In this document: in pieces, positions 49,289 through 58,953 of the stretch | Layout: each line of letters begins with the position of its first letter | How positions within the stretch are numbered: the stretch's first letter is position 1 | Made by a program: the position numbers and the translations under genes | Notes under the pieces: model-generated | What the model saw: the letters and a program-made list of their open reading frames with translations, nothing else | Databases searched by the model: none | Told to the model about the DNA's origin: nothing | DNA from: Quadrisphaera sp. RL12-1S | GTDB lineage: Bacteria; Actinomycetota; Actinomycetes; Actinomycetales; Quadrisphaeraceae | Reading direction: 5' to 3' | DNA: 59,336 bases | Assembly (NCBI RefSeq): GCF_014270065.1 | Contig: NZ_JACNME010000019.1 | Location: forward strand, 1 to 59,336

Positions 49289-50095
49289 TCAGGTGAGGTC
49301 GGCATCCATCGCCGCGACGAAGTCGCGCTTGACCGCCCGCCAGGCCTCGTCGGTCATGGTGCGGCGCCAGTACGGCGAGCAGGACATGTCCGACCGCGCC
49401 AGCCCGCGGTCCACGAGCAGGTGGCGGCGGACCGCCTTGACCTCCTCGGCCTCGCCGTGCACGAACGCGTGCACCCGGCCGCCGGGCCAGTCCAGCGCCC
49501 GCGCCGCGTCCAGGAGGAGCGCGGTGTCGCGCTCGTCGTCGCCGGTGCGGTGCAGCCACCGGACGTCGGCGCGAGCCGGCGCCACCAGCGGGAGCTCGTG
49601 GTCCGGGCCGTCGCAGACCAGGCGGACCACCGCCGTCGCGTCGTCCGGGAGGGCCTCCAGGGAGGCGGCGATCGCGGGCAGCGCCGACTCGTCGCCGAGC
49701 ATGAGGTGCCACGCGGCCAGCGGGTCCGGGCGGTAGCCCGACGCCGGTCCCTCGAACACGAGCACGTCACCGGGCCGGGCGGCAGCCGCCCACGGCCCCG
49801 CCACGCCGGAGTCGCCGTGGACGACGAAGTCCACCGCCAGCTCGCGGGCGTCGTCGTCCCACGAGCGGACGGTGTAGCGGCGGCGTGCGGGCAGCTGCTC
49901 GCGCGCCAGCCCCGCGTCGCGCAGCGCCTTCGGGTCGAACACCGGCCCGTAGGGCGCCCCCGCCGGGGGGATCGCCACGTTGACGTACGCGTCGGTGCCC
50001 TCGGCGGGCCGGAACCCGTCCAGGCCCGGCCCGCCGAGGACCACTCGCACGAGCGCCGGCGTCAGCCGCTCGACGCGGACCACCTGTCCATGCAC
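49289..50095 (-). CDS. Siderophore-interacting protein (FAD/NAD(P)H ferric reductase family)
   Basis: A 268-aa protein with FAD-binding RRYTVRSWDDD, GPWAAAARPGDVLVFEGPAS and C-terminal SCSPYWRRTMTDEAWRAVKR. Members reduce ferric siderophores in the cytosol to free iron. The GTG at 50095 lies seven bases after a TAGCAT -10, which predicts a leaderless mRNA. A DtxR/IdeR-like half site covers the -35 region, so expression is probably iron-repressed. No siderophore transporter is adjacent. Confidence 0.88.
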   Translation of the reverse strand: MHGQVVRVERLTPALVRVVLGGPGLDGFRPAEGTDAYVNVAIPPAGAPYGPVFDPKALRDAGLAREQLPARRRYTVRSWDDDARELAVDFVVHGDSGVAGPWAAAARPGDVLVFEGPASGYRPDPLAAWHLMLGDESALPAIAASLEALPDDATAVVRLVCDGPDHELPLVAPARADVRWLHRTGDDERDTALLLDAARALDWPGGRVHAFVHGEAEEVKAVRRHLLVDRGLARSDMSCSPYWRRTMTDEAWRAVKRDFVAAMDADLT

Positions 50096-50101
50096 GCGGC
50101 C

Positions 50102-50132
50102 ATGCTAGCCGCCAGGGTTAGGTGACCCTTAC
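50102..50132 (-). promoter_or_regulatory. Promoter with IdeR/DtxR-like iron box for the siderophore-interacting protein
   Basis: Minus-strand TAGCAT (50107-50102) is followed after six bases by the GTG start. TTAGGTGACCCTTAC (50118-50132, plus strand) resembles the iron box TTAGGTTAGSCTAACCTAA in its left half and lies over the -35 position. The match is partial, so binding is inferred. Confidence 0.5.
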
Positions 50133-50148
50133 TCGCTCGTCCGGAGGG

Positions 50149-51243
50149 TCAGCCCCAGCAGCTCTTCGCCGCCCAGTCGGTGCCCTTGCTGTAGAGGCCG
50201 TCCACCGGCTTGTCGGTGACCAGCTGGGACCCCGTGTTGAAGAACGCCAGGCCGGGGGAGGACGACGGCACGTCACCGGTCAGCGCGTGGTCGATGACGG
50301 CGTCCAGACCCAGGCGGGCCATGCGCAGCGGGAACTGCATCGCCGTCGCGCCGATCTGCCCGGCGGCGACAGCCTTCACGCCGTCGCAGCCGCCGTCGAT
50401 GGACACGACCGTCACCTGGTCGGCGCGCCCCGCGGCCTGCAGGGCCTCGTGCGCGCCCATCGCCGACCCCTCGTTGATCGTGTAGACGAGGTTGATCTTC
50501 GGGTCCGCCGCCAGGAGCTTCTCCATGGCGGCCTTGCCGCCCGCCGCGTCACCGCCGGTGACCGCGTGGCCCGAGATGCGCGGGTCCTTCTCGTCCCCGA
50601 TCTTGCTCGGGTCGGCGAGGTCGATCCCGAAGCCCGACAGGAACCCCTGGTCGCGGGCGACGTCCACCGGGACCTGCGCGTCGCTGAGGTCCAGCATGGC
50701 GATGCGCGCCCTGGCCGGGTCGACGTTCCTCGCGGCCCACTGGCCGATCGAGCGGCCGGCGGCGAAGTTGTCCGTCGCGAACGTGGTGTCCACGGCGTCC
50801 GCCGGGTCGGTCGGGGAGTCGAGAGCCACCACCAGCAGGCCCTTCTGGCGCGCCTCCGCGATGGCGGGCAGCACGTCCTTGCCGGACGGCGTGATGAGGA
50901 TGCCCTCCGCGCCCATCGCCTCCAGCTCCTTGATGGCAGCGATCTGGGTGGCGGTGTCGCTCTCACCGGTGCCGGCGTAGGAGCGGACCGTCACGCCGAG
51001 CGCTGAGCCCTCCTGCTCGGCGCCGGCTCGCAGCGCCTTGAAGTAGCCGCTGTCGGCGGTCTTGGTGATGAGACCCACCACCGGCGTGGACGAGGCGGCC
51101 CCCACCGACGCGGAGCCGCAGCCGGAGGTGGCCAGCAGCGCCGCGCAGCCGGCGGCTGCGGCGAGGACGCGGGCGGTGGTGCGGGTCGTGGTGCGGGTCG
51201 TGGTGCGGGCGGTGGCGCGCGTGCGCGCGGGGGAAGGCGTCAT
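50149..51243 (-). CDS. Sugar-binding lipoprotein (ABC transporter type, ribose/fructose-like)
   Basis: A 364-aa periplasmic-binding-protein family 1 lipoprotein. After a Thr/Arg-repeat N-terminus comes a hydrophobic segment and the lipobox LLATSGC (Cys at about residue 42). The binding domain begins PVVGLITKTADSGYFKALRA and includes GILITPSGKDVLPAIAEAR, VVALDSPTDPADAVDTTFAT and VSIDGGCDGVKAVAAGQIGA. No permease or ATPase gene is adjacent. The gene lies 52 bp downstream of the chemoreceptor gene, so it may feed that receptor or a transporter elsewhere. Confidence 0.88.
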   Translation of the reverse strand: MTPSPARTRATARTTTRTTTRTTARVLAAAAGCAALLATSGCGSASVGAASSTPVVGLITKTADSGYFKALRAGAEQEGSALGVTVRSYAGTGESDTATQIAAIKELEAMGAEGILITPSGKDVLPAIAEARQKGLLVVALDSPTDPADAVDTTFATDNFAAGRSIGQWAARNVDPARARIAMLDLSDAQVPVDVARDQGFLSGFGIDLADPSKIGDEKDPRISGHAVTGGDAAGGKAAMEKLLAADPKINLVYTINEGSAMGAHEALQAAGRADQVTVVSIDGGCDGVKAVAAGQIGATAMQFPLRMARLGLDAVIDHALTGDVPSSSPGLAFFNTGSQLVTDKPVDGLYSKGTDWAAKSCWG

Positions 51244-51295
51244 GGTCCGTCAGCTCCAGGGGACGTCGGGGTGTCGCGGGGTCGGAAGGGGTGGC

Positions 51296-52893
51296 TCAGT
51301 ACTGGAACTGGGCCAGCCGGTCGCGCACCGAGGCGGACAGGTCAGACAGCTCGCGGGACGACGAGCGGGCGGTCGCCGCCGCACCCGTGGTCTGGCTGCT
51401 CGTCTGGACGACGGCGGCGATCGCGCCAGCGATGCTCGACGACTGCTGCGAGATGTCCGTGACGTTGCGGGCCATCTCCGCGGTGGTGGCGGACTGCTCC
51501 TCCACGGCGGAGGAGATGGTCAGCTGCTTCTCGTGGATGGTGCCGATCACCGAGCGGATCTCGGCGATCCGCTCCACGGCCAGGGCCGTGGTCCGCTGGA
51601 TGGCGCTGATCTTCTCGGTGATGTCCTCCGTGGCGCGAGCGGTGCCCTGGGCGAGGTCCTTGACCTCGCTGGCGACGACGGCGAAGCCGCGGCCCGCCTC
51701 ACCGGCCCGCGCGGCCTCGATGGTGGCGTTCAGCGCCAGCAGGTTGGTCTGCGCGGCGATGGTGGTGATCGTCTGGATGATCTCGCCGATCTCCGTGCTG
51801 GCGGTGTCGAGGTCGGCGACCGCCTGGGAGGTCTCGGCGGCCGCGGCGACGGCGCCGGAGGCGACCTGGGAGACCGAGACGGCCTGCTCGGAGATCTCCG
51901 CGATGGACGCGCTCATCTGCTCGGTCGCGGCGCTGATGGTGGACGCCGCCGAGGACACCTGCTGGGCGGAGTCGGCGACCACGCTGGTCTGGGTGACCGA
52001 CGCCTCCGAGGCGGTGGTGAGGTCGGCCGCCACGTGGTCCATGCCCTGGGAGGCCTCGGCCATCGTGGACGCGGACTGGGAGAGGGCTCCGACGGTGCTG
52101 CGCAGCGACCGCAGCGCGGCCCCGAGGGCCCGTCCCATGTCGCCGATCTCGTCGCGTCCGGTCTCGTCCACCTCGGCGGTGAGGTCACGAGCCTCCACGC
52201 GCTGCAGGGACGCGACCATGCGGCGCACCGGCACCAGCACGGACCGCCCGACCCAGGCGTTCGCGCCGACGAGGACGACGAGGCCGATCAGCCCGCCGAC
52301 GGCCAGTGCCAGCACCGCGCGGGAGCGGACGGCGTCCGCGTCTGCCCTGGCCCGGGAGGCGTCCGCGTCGATCAGGTCGCTGACGACCTTCTGCTGCAGC
52401 GTGATGGACGCGGCGGACGCCGCCAGCTGGCCGAGCATCGCCCGGCCCAGCTCGCTGCCCGGGTCGATCCGGGGGAGCACCGACATCTGCTCCTGCGCGC
52501 CGTCGAGGTAGGCCTGGTAGTCCGTGCGCAGCTGCTGGACGGCAGCGCGGGCCCGGGGCGAGAGGATGCTGGGGTCCACGCCCTGCCAGTCGGTCGCCGC
52601 GGCCTTCTGCGTGCTCTCGAACGCGGTGCCGGCGGCCTGGGCTCCGGCACCACCACCGGACAGCAACGCGTCCCGGAGGATCACCTGCACCTGGTCGATG
52701 TGGCCCGCCAGCGCGGTCATCCGCTGGCCGGCGCGGCTCAGCTCCAGCGCGCGCTGGCTGCTGTCGCTCACGGATCCAGCGTCACGACGGTGAAGCCGGA
52801 CAGCAGCGCGATGAGCGCCGCTCCGGTGCCGGCGAGCGCGAAGAGCTTGGCCTTGATGGTGGTGCGGCGGGGCTGCAGCCTGTTGAGCAGCAC
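51296..52893 (-). pseudogene. Methyl-accepting chemotaxis protein, split by a frameshift near its N-terminus
   Basis: The 5' part (GTG 52893, with GGAGG five bases upstream, to TGA 52768) encodes 41 residues with the first membrane helix ([20 protein letters not shown]). The rest runs from GTG 52771 for 491 aa: an extracellular four-helix sensor, a second helix ([20 protein letters not shown]), a HAMP domain ([20 protein letters not shown]) and the signalling tip [20 protein letters not shown]. The two frames overlap in a GTGA. One extra base would fuse them into a normal two-helix receptor. Either the gene is broken, or it is re-initiated, or there is a sequencing error. Confidence 0.8.
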
Positions 52894-53017
52894 GAGGACC
52901 TCCAGGGATGCCGGTTCCACACCTGGATCGGTCGGTGCGCGCGCCTGGTGGAGGGGATGCAGCAAGATCCTTTCTCCGGTGTTGCCGAGAGCACGACCTG
53001 CTGCAGGTCCCCTGGTG

Positions 53018-54088
53018 TCAGCGCAGCAGCCAGAGCGGGTCGTCGAGGAAGCGCTGCGCGCACTGCAGCGAGCCCGGCAGCTGCGCGTCGAAGAGCCCCT
53101 CGGGCAGCGCGTCAGCCCGGTGGCCGGTGGTCCAGCCCAGCAGCTGGAGCCGCCTCAGCATCGCCAGCGCGCAGGCGTGCAGGAGGTCGACCTCTGACAG
53201 CGGGGACACCTCGCGGTAGCCGGCCACCCACGCCCGCGCCATGGCCGGCGCGTACGGCTCGTGGTCGACGAAGCTCAGGGCCGCCGCGAAGTCGTAGAGG
53301 TAGAACCCGAAGCCGCAGTCGTCGAAGTCGATGACCGTCAGGGCGCCACCGGCCCCGGCCATGATGTTGGAGGGCCGCAGGTCGGCGTGGATCAGGCCCC
53401 GGTGCTCACGGGTCGCCGGGAGGTCGGCCAGCAGCTCCAGCGCACGGTCCTGCGCCCTCGCGAGCAGCAGCTCGTCCTCAGCCCGCTGGACGGCGGCCTC
53501 CCACGGGCCCCAGCGAGCCGTGGGGCCCACCAGGTCCGGCAGGTCCCACGTGAACCGCTCGAAGGCGTGCGGCAGCTCCCAGGACCGCGCGTGCTGGTGG
53601 AACCGCGCCGTCCACCGGCCGATCGTGCGGTAGCACTCGGCGGGGTCGTCGAGGTCCTCCAGCGGGGACCCCTCCACGAACCGCGTCGACACGCACGCCC
53701 ACCCGTGCCCGCGGGTGTCCTTGACGACGGCGGTGAAGCCCCCGCGGACCGTCGGCACCGGGTCGATGAGTCGCACCTCGTCGAGCGCGTGCAGCGCTCC
53801 CAGCCAGGCGATCTCGCTGGCGATGGCGGCCGGTCCGCCCACGTACCCGGGCTGGGACACGCGGACCACGCCCACGGGGCGCCCGTCGAGGTCCAGCCGG
53901 AAGGTGGCGTTCTCCGAGACCGTGATGAGCGGCATCTCCACCCGCATCGGCTCCAGCCCCCACGCGGCGCAGACGCCGCGGTGCAGCCAGTACGGGGCCG
54001 GGGCGCCCTTGCCGAGCGCGTCGAAGGCGTGCAGGGAGACGTCGGTGCTGGGCTGCTCGACGAGCTCTGCGCGAGTGGTGGCGGTCAC
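53018..54088 (-). CDS. Phosphotransferase (APH/hydroxylysine kinase-like)
   Basis: A 356-aa kinase of the aminoglycoside phosphotransferase fold. ATP lobe: LITVSENATFRLDLDGRPVG. Catalytic loop: GLIHADLRPSNIMAG; metal site: LTVIDFDDCGFGFYLYDFAA. It is divergent from a class III aminotransferase. In other bacteria and in animals such kinases pair with or are fused to phospho-lyase aminotransferases (5-hydroxylysine kinase with phosphohydroxylysine phospho-lyase). Hydroxylysine, ethanolamine or a related amine is therefore the likely substrate, not an antibiotic. The GTG start lacks a Shine-Dalgarno sequence. Confidence 0.82.
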   Translation of the reverse strand: MTATTRAELVEQPSTDVSLHAFDALGKGAPAPYWLHRGVCAAWGLEPMRVEMPLITVSENATFRLDLDGRPVGVVRVSQPGYVGGPAAIASEIAWLGALHALDEVRLIDPVPTVRGGFTAVVKDTRGHGWACVSTRFVEGSPLEDLDDPAECYRTIGRWTARFHQHARSWELPHAFERFTWDLPDLVGPTARWGPWEAAVQRAEDELLLARAQDRALELLADLPATREHRGLIHADLRPSNIMAGAGGALTVIDFDDCGFGFYLYDFAAALSFVDHEPYAPAMARAWVAGYREVSPLSEVDLLHACALAMLRRLQLLGWTTGHRADALPEGLFDAQLPGSLQCAQRFLDDPLWLLR

Positions 54089-54211
54089 ACCCGGATCGTG
54101 ACCACCGCGGGACCTCCTGGGAGCTGGCGAAACAGGTCCTTAACGCGGCTCCCCCAGACTCCGCCCGTGACCGCTCCGCCGACGACCCCGCCGACCACCC
54201 GATCCACGATC

Positions 54212-55546
54212 ATGGACACCAACAGCTTCCGCCCGGAGGAGGCCGACGGCGTCGACGAGCGGACCCTGGCGCTCGCGCGCCGCCGCTCGCAGCTGCTGGG
54301 CCCGGCGTACCGCCTCTTCTACCGCGATCCCGTGCACCTCGTGCGCGGCTCCGGGTCGCACCTGTTCGACGCTGACGGCGAGCGCTACCTCGACGTCTAC
54401 AACAACGTCGCGAGCGTGGGGCACTGCCACCCGCGGGTGGTGGCCGCGGTCCAGGAGCAGGTGGCCACGCTCAACACCCACACCCGCTACCTGCACGAGG
54501 CGGTGCTCGACTACGCCGAGGACCTCCTGTCCACGGCTCCCGACGAGATCAGCCAGCTGATGCTGCTGTGCACCGGCTCGGAGGCCAACGACCTCGCCGT
54601 CCGGGTCGCCCAGGCGCACACCGGCGCCCGGGGCGTGGTCATCTCCTCGGAGGCCTACCACGGCAACACCGACACCGTCTCCCAGCTGTCGCCGGCGCTC
54701 GGCACCGCGCAGCCGATCGGCCCCTGGGTGCGCACGGTGCCCGCGCCCGACCCGCGCCTCGCCGCGGCCGAGGGCTCCGACGACGTCGCCGCCTGGTTCG
54801 CCGCGAAGGTCGCGGCGGCTGCCGACGAGCTGCAGGAGGCCGGTCACGGCGTCGCCGCGCTGCTCGTCGACTCGATCTTCTCCTCCGACGGCGTGTTCCC
54901 CGACCCCGCCGGGTTCCTCGCGCCGGCCGCGGCCGCGGTGCGCGCCCGGGGCGGCGTGGTCATCGCCGACGAGGTCCAGCCCGGGTTCGCCCGCACCGGG
55001 CGCGCCTTCTGGGGCTTCGCGGGCCACGGGCTGGTCCCGGACCTCGTCACCACGGGCAAGCCGATGGGCAACGGGATCCCGGTCTCGGGCCTGCTCGCGC
55101 GCCCCGAGGTGCTGGCGTCCTTCGCCGACCACCTGCCGTACTTCAACACCTTCGGCGGCAACCCCGTGTCCGTGGCGGCCGCGCAGGCCGTGCTCGACGT
55201 CATCCGGGACGAGGACCTGCAGGGCAGCGCTCTGAGGGTCGGGGCGGCGCTGCGGGACGACCTGCGCACCCTCGCGGCCCACAGCGACCTCCTCGGCGAG
55301 GTCCGCGGGTCGGGTCTCTACACCGGCCTCGAGGTGGTCGACCCGGACACCGGCGCCGGGTCCACGGCGCTGGCCCTGGACGTGGTCGAGGCGCTGAGGC
55401 AGCGGCGCGTCCTGACCTCCGTCTGCGGGGCCGGTGGGGACGTGCTCAAGCTGCGGCCGCCGCTGGTCTTCTCCCACGAGGACGGCGCGTGGCTCCTGGA
55501 GGCGCTCGAGGACGCCGTGCTGGAGGTGGGCCGGCGCCGCCGGTGA
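54212..55546 (+). CDS. Class III PLP aminotransferase / amine-phosphate phospho-lyase-like
   Basis: A 444-aa PLP enzyme. Conserved parts: LFDADGERYLDVYNNVASVG, HCHPRVVAAVQ, LLCTGSEANDLAVRVAQAHT, VVIADEVQPGFARTGRAFWG and the PLP-lysine motif LVTTGKPMGNGIPVSGLLAR. The TGKPMGNG motif and the YNNVASVGHCHP stretch resemble ETNPPL/PHYKPL phospho-lyases. Those enzymes remove ammonia and phosphate from phosphoethanolamine or phosphohydroxylysine rather than transaminate. The divergent kinase fits that pathway. ATG 54212 is chosen; GTG 54167 is possible, and neither has a clear Shine-Dalgarno sequence. Confidence 0.85.
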   Translation: MDTNSFRPEEADGVDERTLALARRRSQLLGPAYRLFYRDPVHLVRGSGSHLFDADGERYLDVYNNVASVGHCHPRVVAAVQEQVATLNTHTRYLHEAVLDYAEDLLSTAPDEISQLMLLCTGSEANDLAVRVAQAHTGARGVVISSEAYHGNTDTVSQLSPALGTAQPIGPWVRTVPAPDPRLAAAEGSDDVAAWFAAKVAAAADELQEAGHGVAALLVDSIFSSDGVFPDPAGFLAPAAAAVRARGGVVIADEVQPGFARTGRAFWGFAGHGLVPDLVTTGKPMGNGIPVSGLLARPEVLASFADHLPYFNTFGGNPVSVAAAQAVLDVIRDEDLQGSALRVGAALRDDLRTLAAHSDLLGEVRGSGLYTGLEVVDPDTGAGSTALALDVVEALRQRRVLTSVCGAGGDVLKLRPPLVFSHEDGAWLLEALEDAVLEVGRRRR

Positions 55547-55576
55547 GGCGGACCCCGGTCAGCCTCCCGTGACGCG

Positions 55577-55613
55577 CAGCAGGGGCGCCCGGGTGTCCCG
55601 GGCGCCCCTGCTG
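55577..55613. terminator. Bidirectional terminator between the aminotransferase and the first Rpf-like gene
   Basis: A perfect inverted repeat with 17-bp arms (55577-55593 and 55597-55613) and the loop TGT lies between convergent stop codons at 55546 and 55656. No U-run. Confidence 0.85.
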
Positions 55614-55920
55614 GACCGGTGTCGAGGTGGGTGTCGAGGTGGGTCCGGCGGTGTGTCAGACGGACAGGACCGCACCGACGCTGAGCCGGTCCGGGTCGGC
55701 GCCGATGACGGCGGCGTTCGCCGCGTGCAGCGACTGCCAGCTGGTGCCGGTCGACGCGGCGATGCTGGAGAGGGTGTCGCCGGGCTGCACGGTGTAGCCC
55801 GCACCGCTGCCGGAGCGGTCGGCGGACCGCGAGGCGGCGGGCGCCTGCCGGGAGGCCGAGACCTCGCTCGCGGCGCTGCCCTGCGCGTCAGCGCTGCTCA
55901 GGCCGAGCTTGGCGGAGCAG

Positions 55921-57146
<1,226 letters not shown>

Positions 57147-57152
57147 CGTCGT

Positions 57153-58655
57153 GTGCCTCCGGACGGCCCTGAGCACACAGATCCGCGCAGCCCGCAGGGC
57201 AGCGCCGACGCCGGTGCCGCCCGTGCGCCCGGCCGGACCGTCCTGCACGTGGACCTCGACGCGTTCTACGCAGCTGTGGAGCAGCGCGACAAGCCCTCGC
57301 TGCGCGGCAAGCCCGTGGTGGTGGGCGGCACCGCCTGGCGCGGGGTGGTGGCCACCGCCTCCTACGAGGCGAGGGCCTTCGGCGTCGGCTCGGCGATGCC
57401 TACGGCCGCGGCGCGGCGCGCCTGCCCCTGGGCGGCCTACCTCGCCCCGCGCTTCGCGGCGTACCGCACGGCCTCGGCCCGGGTGATGGAGCTGCTGGCC
57501 GACCTGGCCGGTCCACCCGGGCTGCTGGAGCCGCTCTCGCTGGACGAGGCCTACGTGGACCTCAGCGGCTCCTCCTCCGGGCCTGACGACGAGGGCGTGC
57601 TGGCCGCCGTCGTCGCCTTCCGGGAGCGGGTGCGCACCGAGGTGGGGCTGACGGCCTCCGTGGGCGTCGGCACCAGCAAGCTCATGGCCAAGGTGGCCTC
57701 CGACCTGCGCAAGCCCGACGCCCTGCTCGTGGTGCCGGCCGGCGCGGAGCGCTCCGTGCTGGCGCCGCTGGGCGTGCGGGCGCTGCCCGGCGTGGGACCG
57801 GCCACCGAGTCCCGCCTGGCGGGCCTCGGCGTCAGCACTGTGGGCCAGCTGGCGGCCACCGACGAGCGCGAGCTGGTCTCCGTGCTCGGGCGCGCCGCGG
57901 GGACGGCCCTGCACGCCGCGGCGCTGGGGGTGGACCCGCGCCCCGTGGTGCCGGAGCGGGAGGCCAAGTCGGTGAGCGCGGAGGAGACCTTCCCCACCGA
58001 CGTGGTGGACCGAGCCGTGCTCGCGGCGGAGCTGCACCGGATGGCCGGGCGCGTGGCCGAGCGGCTCCTGGCCTCCGGCGTCCGGGGGCGGACCGTCACG
58101 GTGAAGGCGCGCCGCTACGACTTCACGGCCCTGGCCCGCTCGGCCACCACCGCGGGCGGAGCGGGCGTGGCCACGGCGGAGGAGATCGCCGCCGCTGCCG
58201 CTCCGCTGCTGGCCGCCATCGACGCGACGGGTGGCCTGCGCCTCCTGGGCGTGGGGGTCTCCGGCCTGGTCGGCGCGCTCGACGGGCTGGACGACCCGGT
58301 CCAGGGTGACCTCCTCGCCGACCTCCTCGCCCCGTCGACCCTGCCCGGGCAGTCAGCTGGTGCCGACGGCCCCGACCAGACCGACGAGCACGGCGCCCCC
58401 GCGGACGCCCCCGAGGACGCCCCCGACGACGACGGGGTGGTCCCGCCTGCGTCGGCGCGACGCGGCGCCGCTGCCGTGGTGTGGCGCCCCGGCCAGGACG
58501 TCCTGCACGCCGAGCACGGAGCCGGCTGGGTCCAGGGCTCCGGCGTGGGTCGGGTGACGGTGCGCTTCGAGGGACCTCGCACCGCGGTCGGTCGGGTGCG
58601 CACGTTCGCCGTGGACGACCCCGCGCTGAGCGAGGCCGACCCGCCCGTGTGGTGA
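57153..58655 (+). CDS. dinB: DNA polymerase IV (Y-family, DinB)
   Basis: Error-prone translesion polymerase, 500 aa. Palm motifs HVDLDAFYAAVEQRD and LSLDEAYVDLS carry the catalytic carboxylates. VGVGTSKLMAKVASDLRKPD and the helix-hairpin-helix ALPGVGPATESRLAGLGV follow, then the little-finger domain. The C-terminal 120 residues hold an acidic linker and an extra domain (VVWRPGQDVLHAEHGAGWVQ, GRVTVRFEGP) common in actinobacterial DinB. The GTG at 57153 is chosen from the predicted leaderless promoter; the long frame upstream is antisense to the Rpf genes. Confidence 0.93.
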   Translation: MPPDGPEHTDPRSPQGSADAGAARAPGRTVLHVDLDAFYAAVEQRDKPSLRGKPVVVGGTAWRGVVATASYEARAFGVGSAMPTAAARRACPWAAYLAPRFAAYRTASARVMELLADLAGPPGLLEPLSLDEAYVDLSGSSSGPDDEGVLAAVVAFRERVRTEVGLTASVGVGTSKLMAKVASDLRKPDALLVVPAGAERSVLAPLGVRALPGVGPATESRLAGLGVSTVGQLAATDERELVSVLGRAAGTALHAAALGVDPRPVVPEREAKSVSAEETFPTDVVDRAVLAAELHRMAGRVAERLLASGVRGRTVTVKARRYDFTALARSATTAGGAGVATAEEIAAAAAPLLAAIDATGGLRLLGVGVSGLVGALDGLDDPVQGDLLADLLAPSTLPGQSAGADGPDQTDEHGAPADAPEDAPDDDGVVPPASARRGAAAVVWRPGQDVLHAEHGAGWVQGSGVGRVTVRFEGPRTAVGRVRTFAVDDPALSEADPPVW

Positions 58656-58953
58656 CCCAGCTCGACGGGATCAGGGCAGGCATCCGTTCGTGGGGCTGCT
58701 GTTCCACGTGGGGCGCATGTGGCGAGTCGTGCGCCTTCTGGTCGGATCATGGGGCACACTGGTGCGTGCGCGGCAGAGTCCGACGCGCCGGGCCCGAGGG
58801 CCCGCGCCGGACCGCCCACCCGATCACCTCCCGCGCCGCGCCGGCGTGACGCCCCGGCGGGAGGTGGCCAGCCACCAGCGCCGAGGCGGACGCCCGCGCG
58901 CCGGACCGGCCTGCGCCGCGCCTCGCGCGCCGCGGCCCGAGAGGAACTCCACC

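Noticed and set aside
51170..51235. Tandem GGTGCGGGTCGT-like repeats
   Set aside because: They encode the Thr/Arg-rich N-terminus of the sugar-binding lipoprotein, so they are coding low complexity, not a separate element.
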